In this document: one piece after another, positions 1-6,925 of the stretch
Layout: every line of letters starts with the position of its first letter
Position numbering within the stretch: position 1 is the stretch's first letter
Assembly (NCBI GenBank): GCA_902500825.1
Contig: CABVRX010000023.1
Coordinates: 1-36,375 of the forward strand
Length of the DNA stretch: 36,375 bases
Direction: 5' to 3'
Origin: an uncultured Nitrospira sp.
Lineage (GTDB): Bacteria; Nitrospirota; Nitrospiria; Nitrospirales; Nitrospiraceae
Notes under the pieces: model-generated
Seen by the model: only the letters and a program-made list of their open reading frames with translations
The model's database searches: none
What the model was told of the DNA's origin: nothing
Program-made: the position numbers and the translations under genes

Positions 1-2
1 TC

Positions 3-254
3 GTCTCCACCAAGAAAGGAGAACCGATGGAGTTCATGACCTTGGAGGATCAGACAGGGATGTATGATGCCACCGTATTTCCCACCACCTACAGGCACTA
101 CTGTCATCTACTCGCAACGAACCACGCCTATGTGGTGACCGGTTTAGTGGAAGAACATTTTTCGACCGTCACGGTCACCGTGAACACACTACAACTCCTG
201 ACCAGCGGTGGAATCCCGGCATCGTGTGAGCCTCTTGAGGAGCTCCGCATATAG
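3..254 (+). CDS. DnaE-type DNA polymerase III alpha subunit, C-terminal end (partial)
   Basis: The frame is open from the window edge, so only about the last 83 residues are present. They read as the C-terminal OB-fold that follows the polymerase core in DnaE and DnaE2 proteins: TKKGEPMEFMTLEDQTG, then a strand ending VTVFPTTY-like, a VVTGLVEE strand and a final TVTVNTLQLL strand. In this family the OB-fold binds single-stranded DNA near the polymerase active site. The fragment cannot separate replicative DnaE1 from the damage-tolerance polymerase DnaE2/ImuC. DnaE2 is common in accessory cassettes, but that is inference. The DUF72 gene starts 19 bp after the stop on the same strand, so the two may be co-transcribed. 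An internal ATG at 27 is not the true start. Confidence 0.85.
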   Translation, partial: VSTKKGEPMEFMTLEDQTGMYDATVFPTTYRHYCHLLATNHAYVVTGLVEEHFSTVTVTVNTLQLLTSGGIPASCEPLEELRI

Positions 255-272
255 ACAGTACACTTTGATTCC

Positions 273-1169
273 ATGCCACTCTCTTCCCTGATTCGATTCG
301 GGACCTCCACGTGGACCTACGAAGGTTGGCAGGGCCAGGTCTATCTCAAGAAATACGCGAAGACGACGTTCGCACGGGAATGTCTCGGTGAGTATTGCCA
401 GTATCTCCATGACGGCGATGTGTGCTTCCGCACGGTCGGCAATGACTCCACGTTCTACCGCCCGCCGACAGCCAACCAACTGCGGCATTATCTCAATCAA
501 ATACCCGAAGACTTTGAGATGTGTTTCAAGGTGTGGGAAGAGATCACCATTCCGAACTACGCGAAGCAATCTCGGTACGGACTGAGGGCCGGACAACCGA
601 ATCCTCGCTTTCTTGATGCGAAGCTGTTTCATGATCTCGTGCTGACCCCCTATCGAGAAGCCAAGTTCGAGCCACACACCGGCCCATTCTTGTTTGAGTT
701 CCAACGCCATGGGATGTCGAGCGAAGAGTTCTGCTCACGACTGGATACCTTCTTCGGCCGACTCCCCAAAGACTTTCGGTACGCGGTCGAAATTCGCAAC
801 GCAGGGTTGCTGGGTCCTGGCTATCGCAAGATCTTGGAGCATCATGGTGTCGCCCATGTCTACAATCATTGGTCCTACATGCCGTCGTTACAGGACCAGC
901 ATCAACGGATGGAGGAACGCTTCACAGCACCATTCACCGTCCTGCGCCTCCTGACGCCGCGTAAGATGTCCTATGAAGCCGCGAAGACACGAGCAGAACC
1001 GTACACGAAGATTGTGGAAGAGTTGCCTGAGATGCGCCGAGATACCATCGCTCTCGTCAAGCAAGCTGTTGAAGAGAGTCGACGAGCCTATGTCTTGGTG
1101 AACAATCGGTCAGAGGGAAACGCCCCGTTGACGGTGCACGCTCTACGTCGTGCCATGGCCGGACTGTGA
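273..1169 (+). CDS. DUF72 family protein (YecE-like)
   Basis: A 298-residue protein of the usual DUF72 length. The N-terminus IRFGTSTWTYEGW matches the family opening (G-T-S-x-W-x-Y), followed by a segment with TVGNDSTFYRPP, as in the conserved N-S-T-F-Y-R motif. FEMCFKVWEEITIP and YAVEIRN fit the TIM-barrel-like core, and the C-terminal VLVNNRSEGNAPLTV is the family's N-N-x-x-x-G-x-A-P motif. The biochemical function of DUF72 is not established. The start was chosen because the conserved core begins seven residues in. No strong Shine-Dalgarno sequence precedes it, so translation may be coupled to the polymerase gene 19 bp upstream. Confidence 0.88.
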   Translation: MPLSSLIRFGTSTWTYEGWQGQVYLKKYAKTTFARECLGEYCQYLHDGDVCFRTVGNDSTFYRPPTANQLRHYLNQIPEDFEMCFKVWEEITIPNYAKQSRYGLRAGQPNPRFLDAKLFHDLVLTPYREAKFEPHTGPFLFEFQRHGMSSEEFCSRLDTFFGRLPKDFRYAVEIRNAGLLGPGYRKILEHHGVAHVYNHWSYMPSLQDQHQRMEERFTAPFTVLRLLTPRKMSYEAAKTRAEPYTKIVEELPEMRRDTIALVKQAVEESRRAYVLVNNRSEGNAPLTVHALRRAMAGL

Positions 1170-1251
1170 AGTGGAGTGCGCCAATCGATGCTCGATAGGC
1201 CGCTGGGTGGACATGAGAACTGATCTTAACGGGCCCATCCGATGACGGGCA

Positions 1252-1539
1252 TTATTTCTTTCCGAGAATCGCGTCTTTCGCGGCCTTGACGACTCGAAAC
1301 TTGACCACGCGTTTCGCCGGGATCTTTATTTCTTGGCCCGTCTGAGGATTGCGGCCGATGCGCGCCTTGCGGTTGGCGAGCTTGAGTTTTCCGAGACCAG
1401 GGAGGGTAAAGACGTGTTTCGCCTCGCGATAGGCCAAAGCGGCGAGCTCGTCGAGAAACTGCACCATCGCTTTTTTGGTGAGCCCAGATTTCTCAGCGAG
1501 ATGTTCGGCGACCTGTGACTTGGTGAGGGGTTTTCCCAT
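1252..1539 (-). CDS. HU/IHF-like DNA-binding protein
   Basis: A 95-residue basic protein of the bacterial histone-like (HU/IHF) family, which bends and compacts DNA. Visible hallmarks are MGKPLTKSQVAEHLAEKSGL (helix 1), a second helix ending in AALAYREA, VFTLPGLGKLKLANRKAR and the signature GRNPQTGQEIKIPAKRVVKF, the DNA-intercalating beta arm. A longer frame exists upstream, but the ATG at 1537-1539 is preceded by GAAAGGA at good spacing and begins exactly at the family start. A consensus promoter lies just upstream. The last residues (KAAKDAILGKK) are lysine-rich. It could equally be a chromosomal or a plasmid-borne histone-like protein. Confidence 0.92.
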   Translation of the reverse strand: MGKPLTKSQVAEHLAEKSGLTKKAMVQFLDELAALAYREAKHVFTLPGLGKLKLANRKARIGRNPQTGQEIKIPAKRVVKFRVVKAAKDAILGKK

Positions 1540-1572
1540 TGAGTGTTCCTTTCGCGTACAGGGTGAGCGATG

Positions 1573-1601
1573 GTTGTAGCGAGATGCGACAAGAGTGTCA
1601 A
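1573..1601 (-). promoter_or_regulatory. sigma70-type promoter of the HU-like gene
   Basis: On the minus strand a perfect -35 TTGACA (1596-1601) is separated by exactly 17 bp from a -10 TACAAC (1573-1578). This is 34 bp upstream of the HU-like ATG, with the GAAAGGA ribosome site between. Position, spacing and orientation all fit. Only sequence match supports it. Confidence 0.75.
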
Positions 1602-1988
1602 GGCGCATGGCGCGCTAGGGTGAAAGCGGACACTCCTCAGATAGGATCGAGCAGATCTGAAGAGACCCACACCAGTTTCCGCACCGTCCACCTCTCTTCT
1701 CATTTGTGTGTATTCAACCGCCCCAGCGCGGGGCACTCGGCCTCCTCTCGCATGTCGCCCCTGACTCGCCTCGATTCAGTCGCTTAGCGAACGACGACTC
1801 ACGGGCCTCACGTCCGCCTCAAAGCTGATCCTTCGACCATCTGTCTTGTGTGACGAGCGGTGTGGTGGCTGCTGCCGGTTGTACGGGCATAGCCTGATTC
1901 GCCGTACAGAATTGTGTCCTTCCCTCCCTATCGTAGGATTGTCTGACGGTGGCTGGCCCCATAGGATTGGGCATCTCTTGAGGTGGCT
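1602..1988. other. Intergenic stretch without a recognisable gene
   Basis: About 390 bp between the divergent HU-like and PilZ genes. Apart from the HU promoter just to its left, and a GAGG ribosome site at 1980-1983 five bases before the PilZ ATG, I see no convincing gene. Reading frames here lack ribosome sites or family similarity. It presumably holds the PilZ promoter, which I could not place. Confidence 0.5.
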
Positions 1989-2306
1989 ATGTCCTATAGG
2001 CTACGATCCTGCCATCGTGTTCCCGTCTGTTGTTCCGTCACATACGAGCATAAGCTCCGGGATGGGCGTGGGACGGTGTTCAATCTCTCCACACATGGCT
2101 GGCGTTTGTGCGGCGATCTCCTCTTGCAACCCGGTGATCTCTGCTCCCTGCGAGTGACCCTCCCCACTCGCCAGCGCGTCACCATGGCAGCGGGCCGCGT
2201 CCGATGGGTGCAAGGGACTGATTATGGGATCGAAACTCTTCTGATGGACACGCGGGATGAGGCGAGACTCGCCGCCTATATTCGAGAGACGATCACCGAG
2301 CTATGA
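1989..2306 (+). CDS. PilZ domain protein
   Basis: A 105-residue single PilZ domain, a family whose members often bind cyclic di-GMP. The N-terminal arginines (MSYRLRSCHRVPV) stand where the RxxxR ligand motif is expected. The strand GTVFNLSTHGWRL corresponds to the second motif (usually D/N-x-S-x-x-G), followed by the beta-barrel strands LRVTLP and GRVRWVQGTDYGIE. The ATG at 1989 is preferred over the GTG two codons earlier because GAGG lies five bases upstream of it. The stop overlaps the next start (ATGA), so translation is coupled with an unknown gene. Whether c-di-GMP is really bound cannot be decided, since the first motif is not canonical. Confidence 0.8.
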   Translation: MSYRLRSCHRVPVCCSVTYEHKLRDGRGTVFNLSTHGWRLCGDLLLQPGDLCSLRVTLPTRQRVTMAAGRVRWVQGTDYGIETLLMDTRDEARLAAYIRETITEL

Positions 2307-2653
2307 CCGACCGACCGAAACGTGAACGCATGTCCCTTGAGGAACTCGCGATCTCGAATATGTGGGAGATCGCGGCCATCGTCGAGCTGTTGGAGAAAAA
2401 GGGTCTCTGTTCCAAGCAAGATTTGTATGACATCATCGGAGAATTACGACAGAAAAACCCTCGAGCCCGACTGCCTGACACCGTGTTCCCGTCTCCCTAT
2501 CTCATGACGCAGACTGAAGAACAGATCATCAACGATCTCCTCGCGGTGATTCACACGCACGGCATAGATGCGAGACAGTCGTTGGAGCTGTTGGAACACC
2601 TTGGACGGATCATTGAAATGGGCATGAAAATGACCCGGGGAACGACGCACTGA
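2303..2653 (+). CDS. Conserved-looking hypothetical protein coupled to PilZ
   Basis: A 116-residue, mostly helical, soluble protein that I do not recognise. It has an acidic helical N-terminal half (MSLEELAISNMWEIAAIVEL and a KQDLYDII segment) and a second helical part (EEQIINDLLAVIHTHGI, then SLELLEHLGRIIEMG). The start overlaps the PilZ stop by four bases, which is the main evidence that it is a real gene. There are no cysteines arranged for metal binding, no signal peptide and no membrane segment. Co-expression with PilZ suggests a partner in the same signalling output, but that is inference only. Confidence 0.65.
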   Translation: MTDRPKRERMSLEELAISNMWEIAAIVELLEKKGLCSKQDLYDIIGELRQKNPRARLPDTVFPSPYLMTQTEEQIINDLLAVIHTHGIDARQSLELLEHLGRIIEMGMKMTRGTTH

Positions 2654-2780
2654 GCTGCCTCGGAAGTCCGCTCATAAGGCTACCTTTTATGAAGATACGC
2701 ACCTCGTTATCTCCAATTGCCGGACTGGGAACTATGGGAAGGAATGGGTCATCCAATGAAGACAAGAGCGGTCTTCTCTC

Positions 2781-3263
2781 TCAACCTTTGGCCCGCTTCC
2801 GCCACTCCCAGGGCGGGATAGGATGAGGATCGGCCCACAGGCCTTTGTGTGCCAGGCGTGCCGCTGCTTCTAACGCCGCGAGAATAATCTCTTCCGGTGC
2901 GTATTTCTGATACCACCAGCACCAACCCTCGGCAACCAATTCCCGGTTGACGTGTGTACCATCCGAGAGAAAGACATCGCCAAGCATGCGCTTGTACTTG
3001 TCCTGACCGTGACTTTCAATAGTGACGCTCTTGGCAAAGACTAAGTCCGATGTGGCGAGCTTCGCCCTGTTCCCAAAGGCTTGGGCCTTTTCCGGGCAGT
3101 CGATGCCCTGTAAGCGGACCCGTACCGCTTTCTTGTTATGCAGGACCTCAATCGTGTCGCCGTCAATGACTCCAACGACTTGGCCGGTGAAGTCATGCGC
3201 GAGGGCGGGTGTGAGGAGACGACTGAATAGCAGGAGAAAAGTGAGCCACAGGCGTAACCGCAT
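2781..3263 (-). CDS. Secreted staphylococcal-nuclease (SNase)-like protein
   Basis: A 160-residue protein with an N-terminal signal peptide (hydrophobic LWLTFLLLFSRLLTPALA) and a thermonuclease domain. GVIDGDTIEV supplies the calcium-binding aspartates. VRLQGIDCPEK carries Arg50 and Glu58, and DKYKRMLGDV carries Arg92, matching the catalytic Arg35, Glu43 and Arg87 of Staphylococcus aureus nuclease. VNRELVAEGWCWWY and HKGLWADP complete the fold. It should cleave DNA or RNA phosphodiester bonds outside the cytoplasm, with calcium. It stands alone between an unknown rightward gene and a MarR-type gene on the same strand. Such genes are frequent on plasmids near transfer regions, but its role here is open. 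Confidence 0.9.
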   Translation of the reverse strand: MRLRLWLTFLLLFSRLLTPALAHDFTGQVVGVIDGDTIEVLHNKKAVRVRLQGIDCPEKAQAFGNRAKLATSDLVFAKSVTIESHGQDKYKRMLGDVFLSDGTHVNRELVAEGWCWWYQKYAPEEIILAALEAAARLAHKGLWADPHPIPPWEWRKRAKG

Positions 3264-3325
3264 CGATGCCTATTGTAACCGATTGTTCGTGCTGTTGTTC
3301 CTCTAGAACGGTGTTCGCTCTGTCA

Positions 3326-3703
3326 TCAGGAAGCTGCTTTGAGTACCGTCCGCCGCTCCTTAAGACGCTTGTGAATCTTCCGTACCAGTGCTTGGCCATG
3401 CTGCGTCAGCGTGAGAGATATATACCGGTCATCCTGAGGTGCTCGTTGTTTTCTCACCCATCGCTTTTGCGCGAGCCGCTGGACGGGATGGCCAACGGTC
3501 CGGCTTGTCGGCCCTAAAGCCCGTGCACACTGTTGGAGGTAACACCGGGGATGTTGCTCGATATAGAGCAGGATTCTCGCCTGGCCCGGAGTGACCCCAA
3601 TGGCAAACAACTCGTCGTGATACTCACGCAGAAACGCCAACTGGACTCGCCACGCTGTCACGATCTTCGCTTGTGATCGTTGGAGAGGCGGTGCTGGGCG
3701 CAT
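3326..3703 (-). CDS. MarR-family winged-helix regulator
   Basis: A 125-residue protein with the MarR layout: an N-terminal dimerisation helix (AWRVQLAFLREYHDELFA), TPGQARILLYIEQHPRCYLQ, the recognition helix region LGPTSRTVGHPVQRLAQKRW, and the wing with the hallmark RAPQDDRYISLTLTQHG (D-x-R-x-x-x-L-x-L-T). A final helix VRKIHKRLKERR follows. It should act as a dimeric DNA-binding repressor or activator. The nearest gene downstream is the nuclease on the same strand, 62 bp away, which could be a target. An AAGG sits directly against the ATG, so the ribosome site is unusual and the true start is slightly uncertain. Confidence 0.82.
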   Translation of the reverse strand: MRPAPPLQRSQAKIVTAWRVQLAFLREYHDELFAIGVTPGQARILLYIEQHPRCYLQQCARALGPTSRTVGHPVQRLAQKRWVRKQRAPQDDRYISLTLTQHGQALVRKIHKRLKERRTVLKAAS

Positions 3704-3891
3704 CCTTGTATGCTGCCTCAGGACTGTACGCTAGACCAGTGATTCTGCAATTCAGGCCTGCCTCGTGCCCACACAACGGGCCTCTGTGATCGGCGCACCG
3801 TTTCAGGTCTCATTGGATGGAGTGGAGCGAATTGTGATGTGACGAATGCAGCTGGAAGTGGTTGTCGTTGGGCATCGCAAGGTGAAGTTCC

Positions 3892-4173
3892 TCACGCGAC
3901 GTGCAGGCGTCGGACTTTGATCTGGTCGCGTCGGACCTGGGCCAGCTCATAGTGCGCTTGTTGCACGAGCCACCCATCCTCGGTGCCGCCAAACGCCTTA
4001 GCCAGCCGCACGGCCATTTCCGGTGAAATCCCCCGCTTGCCGTTCACCAGTTCCGAGAGGGTGTTGCGCGTGACCCCCAGGGCGGTCGCCGCATCGGTGA
4101 TGCTCAAGCCGAGCGGTTCAATGCACTCCTTCAAGATAACCAGGCCAGGATGTGGCGGGTTTTTCATGCTCAT
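3892..4173 (-). CDS. higA: HigA-type antitoxin (XRE helix-turn-helix)
   Basis: A 93-residue protein with the HigA signature: [20 protein letters not shown] (the P-x-H-P-G-x-x-L opening), then the XRE helix-turn-helix [40 protein letters not shown] and the conserved [12 protein letters not shown] tail. HigA binds and neutralises the RNase HigB and represses the operon. GGGAGG precedes the ATG at 4173 at good spacing. In the normal order higB lies immediately upstream. Here that position (4188-4457) holds a broken higB, so this is an orphan antitoxin that may still act as a DNA-binding regulator or protect against related toxins. Confidence 0.93.
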   Translation of the reverse strand: MSMKNPPHPGLVILKECIEPLGLSITDAATALGVTRNTLSELVNGKRGISPEMAVRLAKAFGGTEDGWLVQQAHYELAQVRRDQIKVRRLHVA

Positions 4174-4187
4174 GGTTCAGCCTCCCT

Positions 4188-4457
4188 TCAGTGATCATCG
4201 GGATAGTCCACGTCGTGTGCACCGGTGTCGAAACGGAAGATCACCCCCAACTAGCCCATACGGTGACGGCCCACCATCCTTTGTACGTGCCTTTCAAGAG
4301 ATGGAGCTGAAAACTCGGCATGTTCATATGTTCATGGTCGGCGCGGCGTCGAGCGATGCGAGAATGTTCTTGAGCTTGCCGACATGCTCCGATTTCATCC
4401 GCGCGCATCGTCGTCAAACAGCCGTTGCAGTCCCTAATGGCGAAAACTTTGAATCAC
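4188..4457 (-). pseudogene. higB: higB toxin, decayed (stop codon and frameshifts)
   Basis: Reading the minus strand piecewise gives a clear HigB sequence. A GTG start gives VIQSFRH, then an in-frame TAG where the family has lysine, then GLQRLFDDDARG. After a shift come MKSEHVGKLKNILASLDAAP, then after another shift MPSFQLHLLKGTYKGWWAVT and VWASW. One more base is missing before VIFRFDTGAHDVDYPDDH and the stop, 14 bp before higA. The pieces are in the right order and span the full family length of about 90 residues. One nonsense change and at least three frameshifts make a functional RelE-fold mRNA endonuclease impossible. Sequencing error cannot easily explain all of them. Confidence 0.88.
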
Positions 4458-4798
4458 GCAAAGCTGTAACGCGTCACATGGCGCATGTCAACATGGACAC
4501 TGAGCGCACGCCGATGCCTCCTCGTGTGTCCACTCCCTACTCACCCTCGTTCATACGCTCGCGGCAGCATCGGTGAGACCGGCATGGGTCGTGACGTGTG
4601 GTGCCGGTGCAGGTCCGGCCTCGGTCCGGGCTTTCCCCCGGCGGGCTGCGTCGATCACGCCAGCTCGCTGTCATTCCTCCGCATCGTGCCTGCCGGTTCG
4701 CCCGGTCGCCGAGGCCTCGTTGTCTCCTTTGTCGTCGCTGTGTGACCTCCACCGCCTGTGAGAGGTCAGCACAACAACTCTAACCAAAGGAGCTTTCT
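4458..4798 (+). other. Long GC-rich leader with no gene seen
   Basis: About 340 bp upstream of the small gene at 4799. Frames here have no ribosome site or family similarity. The segment from about 4600 is rich in CCGG runs (for example GGTCCGGCCTCGGTCCGGGC and TTTCCCCCGGCGGGCTG) able to form stems. The layout of long structured leader, strong ribosome site (AAAGGAG) and small gene recurs at 5401-5751, 21207-21705 and 22138-22572. Confidence 0.4.
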
Positions 4799-5047
4799 AT
4801 GGCACCTCACGATCAACCACCCAAACCCAAGCCGGTCATTACCTTCCGATGCAGCAGCATCAAGGCCAGCGTGTGGAAGAACGAAGGCGAGAAAGGTCCG
4901 TTCTACAACGTGACCTTTGCCCGCTCGTATAAGGTGTCCGATGGGACGTGGAAGCATGCTGAGTCCTTCGGGATGTCGGATCTGGACGCGCTCTTGGTCG
5001 TCATCGGCCAGGCGAAAGTCTGGATCACGGAACGGGCCGGGAAATAA
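4799..5047 (+). CDS. Small plasmid-type protein of unknown function
   Basis: An 82-residue soluble protein preceded by AAAGGAG. After a proline- and lysine-rich start (PPKPKPVITF) come alternating strands SIKASVWKN, GPFYNVTFARSYK and TWKHAESFGM, and a final helix DLDALLVVIGQAKVWITER. This pattern (x-V/A-x-V/I-W-x-N ... V-T-F-x-R-x-Y ... x-x-F-x-x-x-D-L-x-x-L ... A-x-x-W) recalls a family of small proteins often encoded on conjugative elements and phage-like islands. I know of no proven function, and single-stranded DNA binding is only a guess. A 44-bp hairpin repeat overlaps its stop codon. The gene at 5197-5400 may be a distant relative. Confidence 0.72.
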   Translation: MAPHDQPPKPKPVITFRCSSIKASVWKNEGEKGPFYNVTFARSYKVSDGTWKHAESFGMSDLDALLVVIGQAKVWITERAGK

Positions 5048-5088
5048 CTGGCCCTCGGACGCCTTCGGCCTTCGCGCCGGGGGCGTCC
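5045..5088. repeat. 44-bp hairpin repeat, left copy
   Basis: This segment is repeated in inverted orientation at 30621-30664, with 41 of 44 bases identical. Within it GGACGCC pairs with GGCGTCC and CGGC with GCCG, with two wobble pairs between, giving a strong stem with a small loop. It begins at the stop codon of the small gene at 4799 and lies between convergent genes, so a bidirectional terminator is likely, though no T-tract follows. It also marks one edge of the conjugative backbone. Confidence 0.85.
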
Positions 5089-5196
5089 ATCACACAACCT
5101 CGCTGTCTTCTTTCTCTCTCCTATCGGCAATCCGAACACGCCACATACAACCATCTTATCCGCATGGGCGCTGGAGACCGCTGTGTCCGTGCAGCC

Positions 5197-5400
5197 CTAG
5201 CCTGCACGATCACGCAGCCAGCGCTGGGCACGCCGTGTGACTAACAGAATCGGGCGTCGATCGGCAGGATTCGGCTTTGGTCGGCAACAGGACACCGATA
5301 GACACCACTCCGCTGTTGGACCACTCCCTACCCGCCAGACCGTGACCTCGACTCGTCCTAACACAAACCGTTTGACTCGTGTGTACCGTGTGGTGGCCAT
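5197..5400 (-). CDS. Small hypothetical protein with strong ribosome site
   Basis: A 67-residue basic protein read leftward. The frame is open far upstream, but the ATG at 5398-5400 is preceded by GGAGGG with five bases spacing, which decides this start. The sequence opens MATTRYTRVKRFVLGRVEVT, followed by VWRVGSGPTAEW, LSVSCCRPKPNP and a basic tail RRAQRWLRDRAG. The V-E-V-T-V-W-R strand resembles the I-K-A-S-V-W-K strand of the neighbouring gene at 4799, so a shared fold is possible. The similarity is short and unproven. It faces the 4799 gene convergently across the hairpin repeat. Confidence 0.55.
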   Translation of the reverse strand: MATTRYTRVKRFVLGRVEVTVWRVGSGPTAEWCLSVSCCRPKPNPADRRPILLVTRRAQRWLRDRAG

Positions 5401-5751
5401 GTATCCCTCCATCGTGAGTGTGAATGTGGCTCTCTCACCGGGACGTGGAGAGCCCAAGCACACGGGATGGAGGGAAGGAGCCGGATCGAGCAACGGAGGG
5501 GGCGCGGGCGCATGGCCCACGGACTGACGGGACGCGTCGGCCTGGCGGGAGAAGGCCAGCCCGCCCCGCCTCCGTGCGACGAGTCCGGCGAACCAGGCCA
5601 CTACACGGTACACCGTGGCATACGCGACAGAAGAGACAGAATAGGAACTTACCTGGTGGGATGGCTCAGTCTGCCTCTTGGGGCGAGGCAGTCGGCGGCG
5701 TCAAGACCTCACGTGAGCGTAACGGCCCTCGCTGCGGTGTGAACACGTTGG
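5401..5751 (-). other. GC-rich leader of the small leftward gene
   Basis: About 350 bp between the zinc-ribbon gene and the small gene at 5197-5400, both leftward. Open frames here are GC-driven and lack ribosome sites. A short hairpin (GCCAC...GTGGC enclosing ACGGT/ACCGT) lies near 5600. I see no gene. It may be an untranslated leader or contain a promoter I could not place. Confidence 0.4.
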
Positions 5752-6048
5752 TCACTGCTCAATCTGGCTCGTGAACCGTTTGTGGCACGTGGTGCACTGC
5801 CGCTCATGAAAGGACCATTGATTCACATGGTCGCAATGCGGGCATCCGGCTACCACTCTCGAACAGTGGGGACAGGTATAGGCCCATCCGACAAGGACGG
5901 GGCCGTTGCCAGACTGAGGCGGCGAGCCGCTGAGCGGCGTTGCGCTGGGTTGCGCGGCTTCGGAGCAGTACGCGTGGATTCGTTTCTTTTCGGAGTGTGT
6001 CGTGAAGATGCCGTGAAAGGAGCAATACGGACACGTTCCAACAGTCAT
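5752..6048 (-). CDS. Zinc-ribbon protein at the end of the trb operon
   Basis: A 98-residue protein with several Cys/His pairs. An N-terminal CPYC with a downstream H-x-Y-C forms one possible zinc site. Two treble-like knuckles follow in YTCPHCSRVVAGCPHCDH, and CTTCHKRF closes the last one. No catalytic domain or membrane segment is visible. It starts 25 bp after the stop of the trbN-like gene and is probably the last gene of the mating-pore operon, where RP4 carries trbO/trbP. I do not claim homology to those. A role as a small DNA- or protein-binding adaptor is inference. Confidence 0.72.
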   Translation of the reverse strand: MTVGTCPYCSFHGIFTTHSEKKRIHAYCSEAAQPSATPLSGSPPQSGNGPVLVGWAYTCPHCSRVVAGCPHCDHVNQWSFHERQCTTCHKRFTSQIEQ

Positions 6049-6073
6049 GGGATTGTTGCGGATCCTTCCTCTG

Positions 6074-6523
6074 CTATCTCACATCAGCGATCCGAGTGGT
6101 CCTGAATCGCACCGCGAGCCAGTCCGCCCACTCGGTGGCCTTCCTCATCAAGCCGACTCGGTACCGCGCATTCCGCGAGGGGGTGCGTGAATGATAATTC
6201 GCGGCTCGCGTCCAGAGATCACCGCGATCATGGAGCAAATGTTGACGCAATCGCCACGCCGCCAGGTCATAGGGATAACAGCCTGCTTGCCCCACATCCG
6301 CAGCCGTAATGCCGTACCGCTTCAACTCCTTGAGATAGGCGGTGTTGAATTGCAAGGCTCCCACATCATAGGTGCCGTTGGCGTTTTGCACCCATTGCCC
6401 CGGCTTCCCGCCTTCTTTCTCCGCCACGGCGAGGACAATGTTGGCCGGAATTTCATACCTGATCGCGGCTGCGATCGAGCACACCACTCGTTCCTGATGT
6501 TCGGGCGGGACATCGGCTATCAT
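6074..6523 (-). CDS. trbN: TrbN-like lytic transglycosylase of the mating pore
   Basis: A 149-residue SLT/lysozyme-fold domain. IPANIVLAVAEKEGG contains the likely catalytic glutamate (Glu37), and YDVGALQFNTAYLKEL is the G-x-x-Q-F/I-N motif. AAWRLRQHLLHDR and AANYHSRTP correspond to the A-x-x-Y-x-S-G-like segment. It should cut peptidoglycan to let the conjugation channel through the wall, as VirB1/TrbN proteins do. No signal peptide is visible with this start, although CGGAGGGG at eight bases supports the ATG at 6523. Export may therefore be atypical, or the start may lie elsewhere. Its place after trbM agrees with RP4 order. Confidence 0.82.
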   Translation of the reverse strand: MIADVPPEHQERVVCSIAAAIRYEIPANIVLAVAEKEGGKPGQWVQNANGTYDVGALQFNTAYLKELKRYGITAADVGQAGCYPYDLAAWRLRQHLLHDRGDLWTRAANYHSRTPSRNARYRVGLMRKATEWADWLAVRFRTTRIADVR

Positions 6524-6559
6524 CGAGCACCCCTCCGACGATCGATGGAGACGAACCGG

Positions 6560-6925
6560 TTACGGCGCAGAGATGACGGGACACATGGCTAAGAACGCAT
6601 GGCCCATCCCAAACCCTTGCGTCGCATGATAGATCGCTAAGGCTCGCGCACATTCAGCGGGCGCGGAACCAATGGCCGCCAGACACAACATCGCCTCGCA
6701 CGCATCACGGGCCGTTCCGATTAAGATATTGGAGTCCCCGCTGGCCGGTGTCATGTTGGCAGGCACACTCGTCGGCGGAGGAAAGGGTGTTGGCGTCGTT
6801 ACCGGCGTCAACAGGGGGTCCGGTGCCGGTGATCCTGGATCTCCGGCATGAACCAGTGTGGTCCCAAGCCCCACGCAGGACAGACAGAGCATCATGATCA
6901 ACGCACGTGCGGATTGGCTCGTCAT
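6560..6925 (-). CDS. trbM: TrbM-like conjugal transfer protein
   Basis: A 121-residue exported protein: signal peptide ALIMMLCLSCVGLGTTLVHA, then a proline-rich linker (residues about 30-60), then the TrbM core DACEAMLCLAAIGSAPAECA with spaced cysteines and a C-terminal HAFLAMCPV. TrbM proteins are periplasmic accessory factors of P-type conjugation whose exact role is unclear. The start overlaps the trbL stop (ATGA), and an AAAGGAGG site precedes it. The proline-rich spacer appears to be added in front of the conserved core. Together with the repeat-rich tail of TrbL just upstream it makes this end of the operon compositionally unusual. Confidence 0.85.
   Translation of the reverse strand: MTSQSARALIMMLCLSCVGLGTTLVHAGDPGSPAPDPLLTPVTTPTPFPPPTSVPANMTPASGDSNILIGTARDACEAMLCLAAIGSAPAECARALAIYHATQGFGMGHAFLAMCPVISAP

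Noticed and set aside
1326-1736. 136-codon minus-strand frame overlapping the HU-like gene
   Set aside because: The HU-like gene with promoter and ribosome site occupies the same strand in another frame. This frame has no recognisable content.
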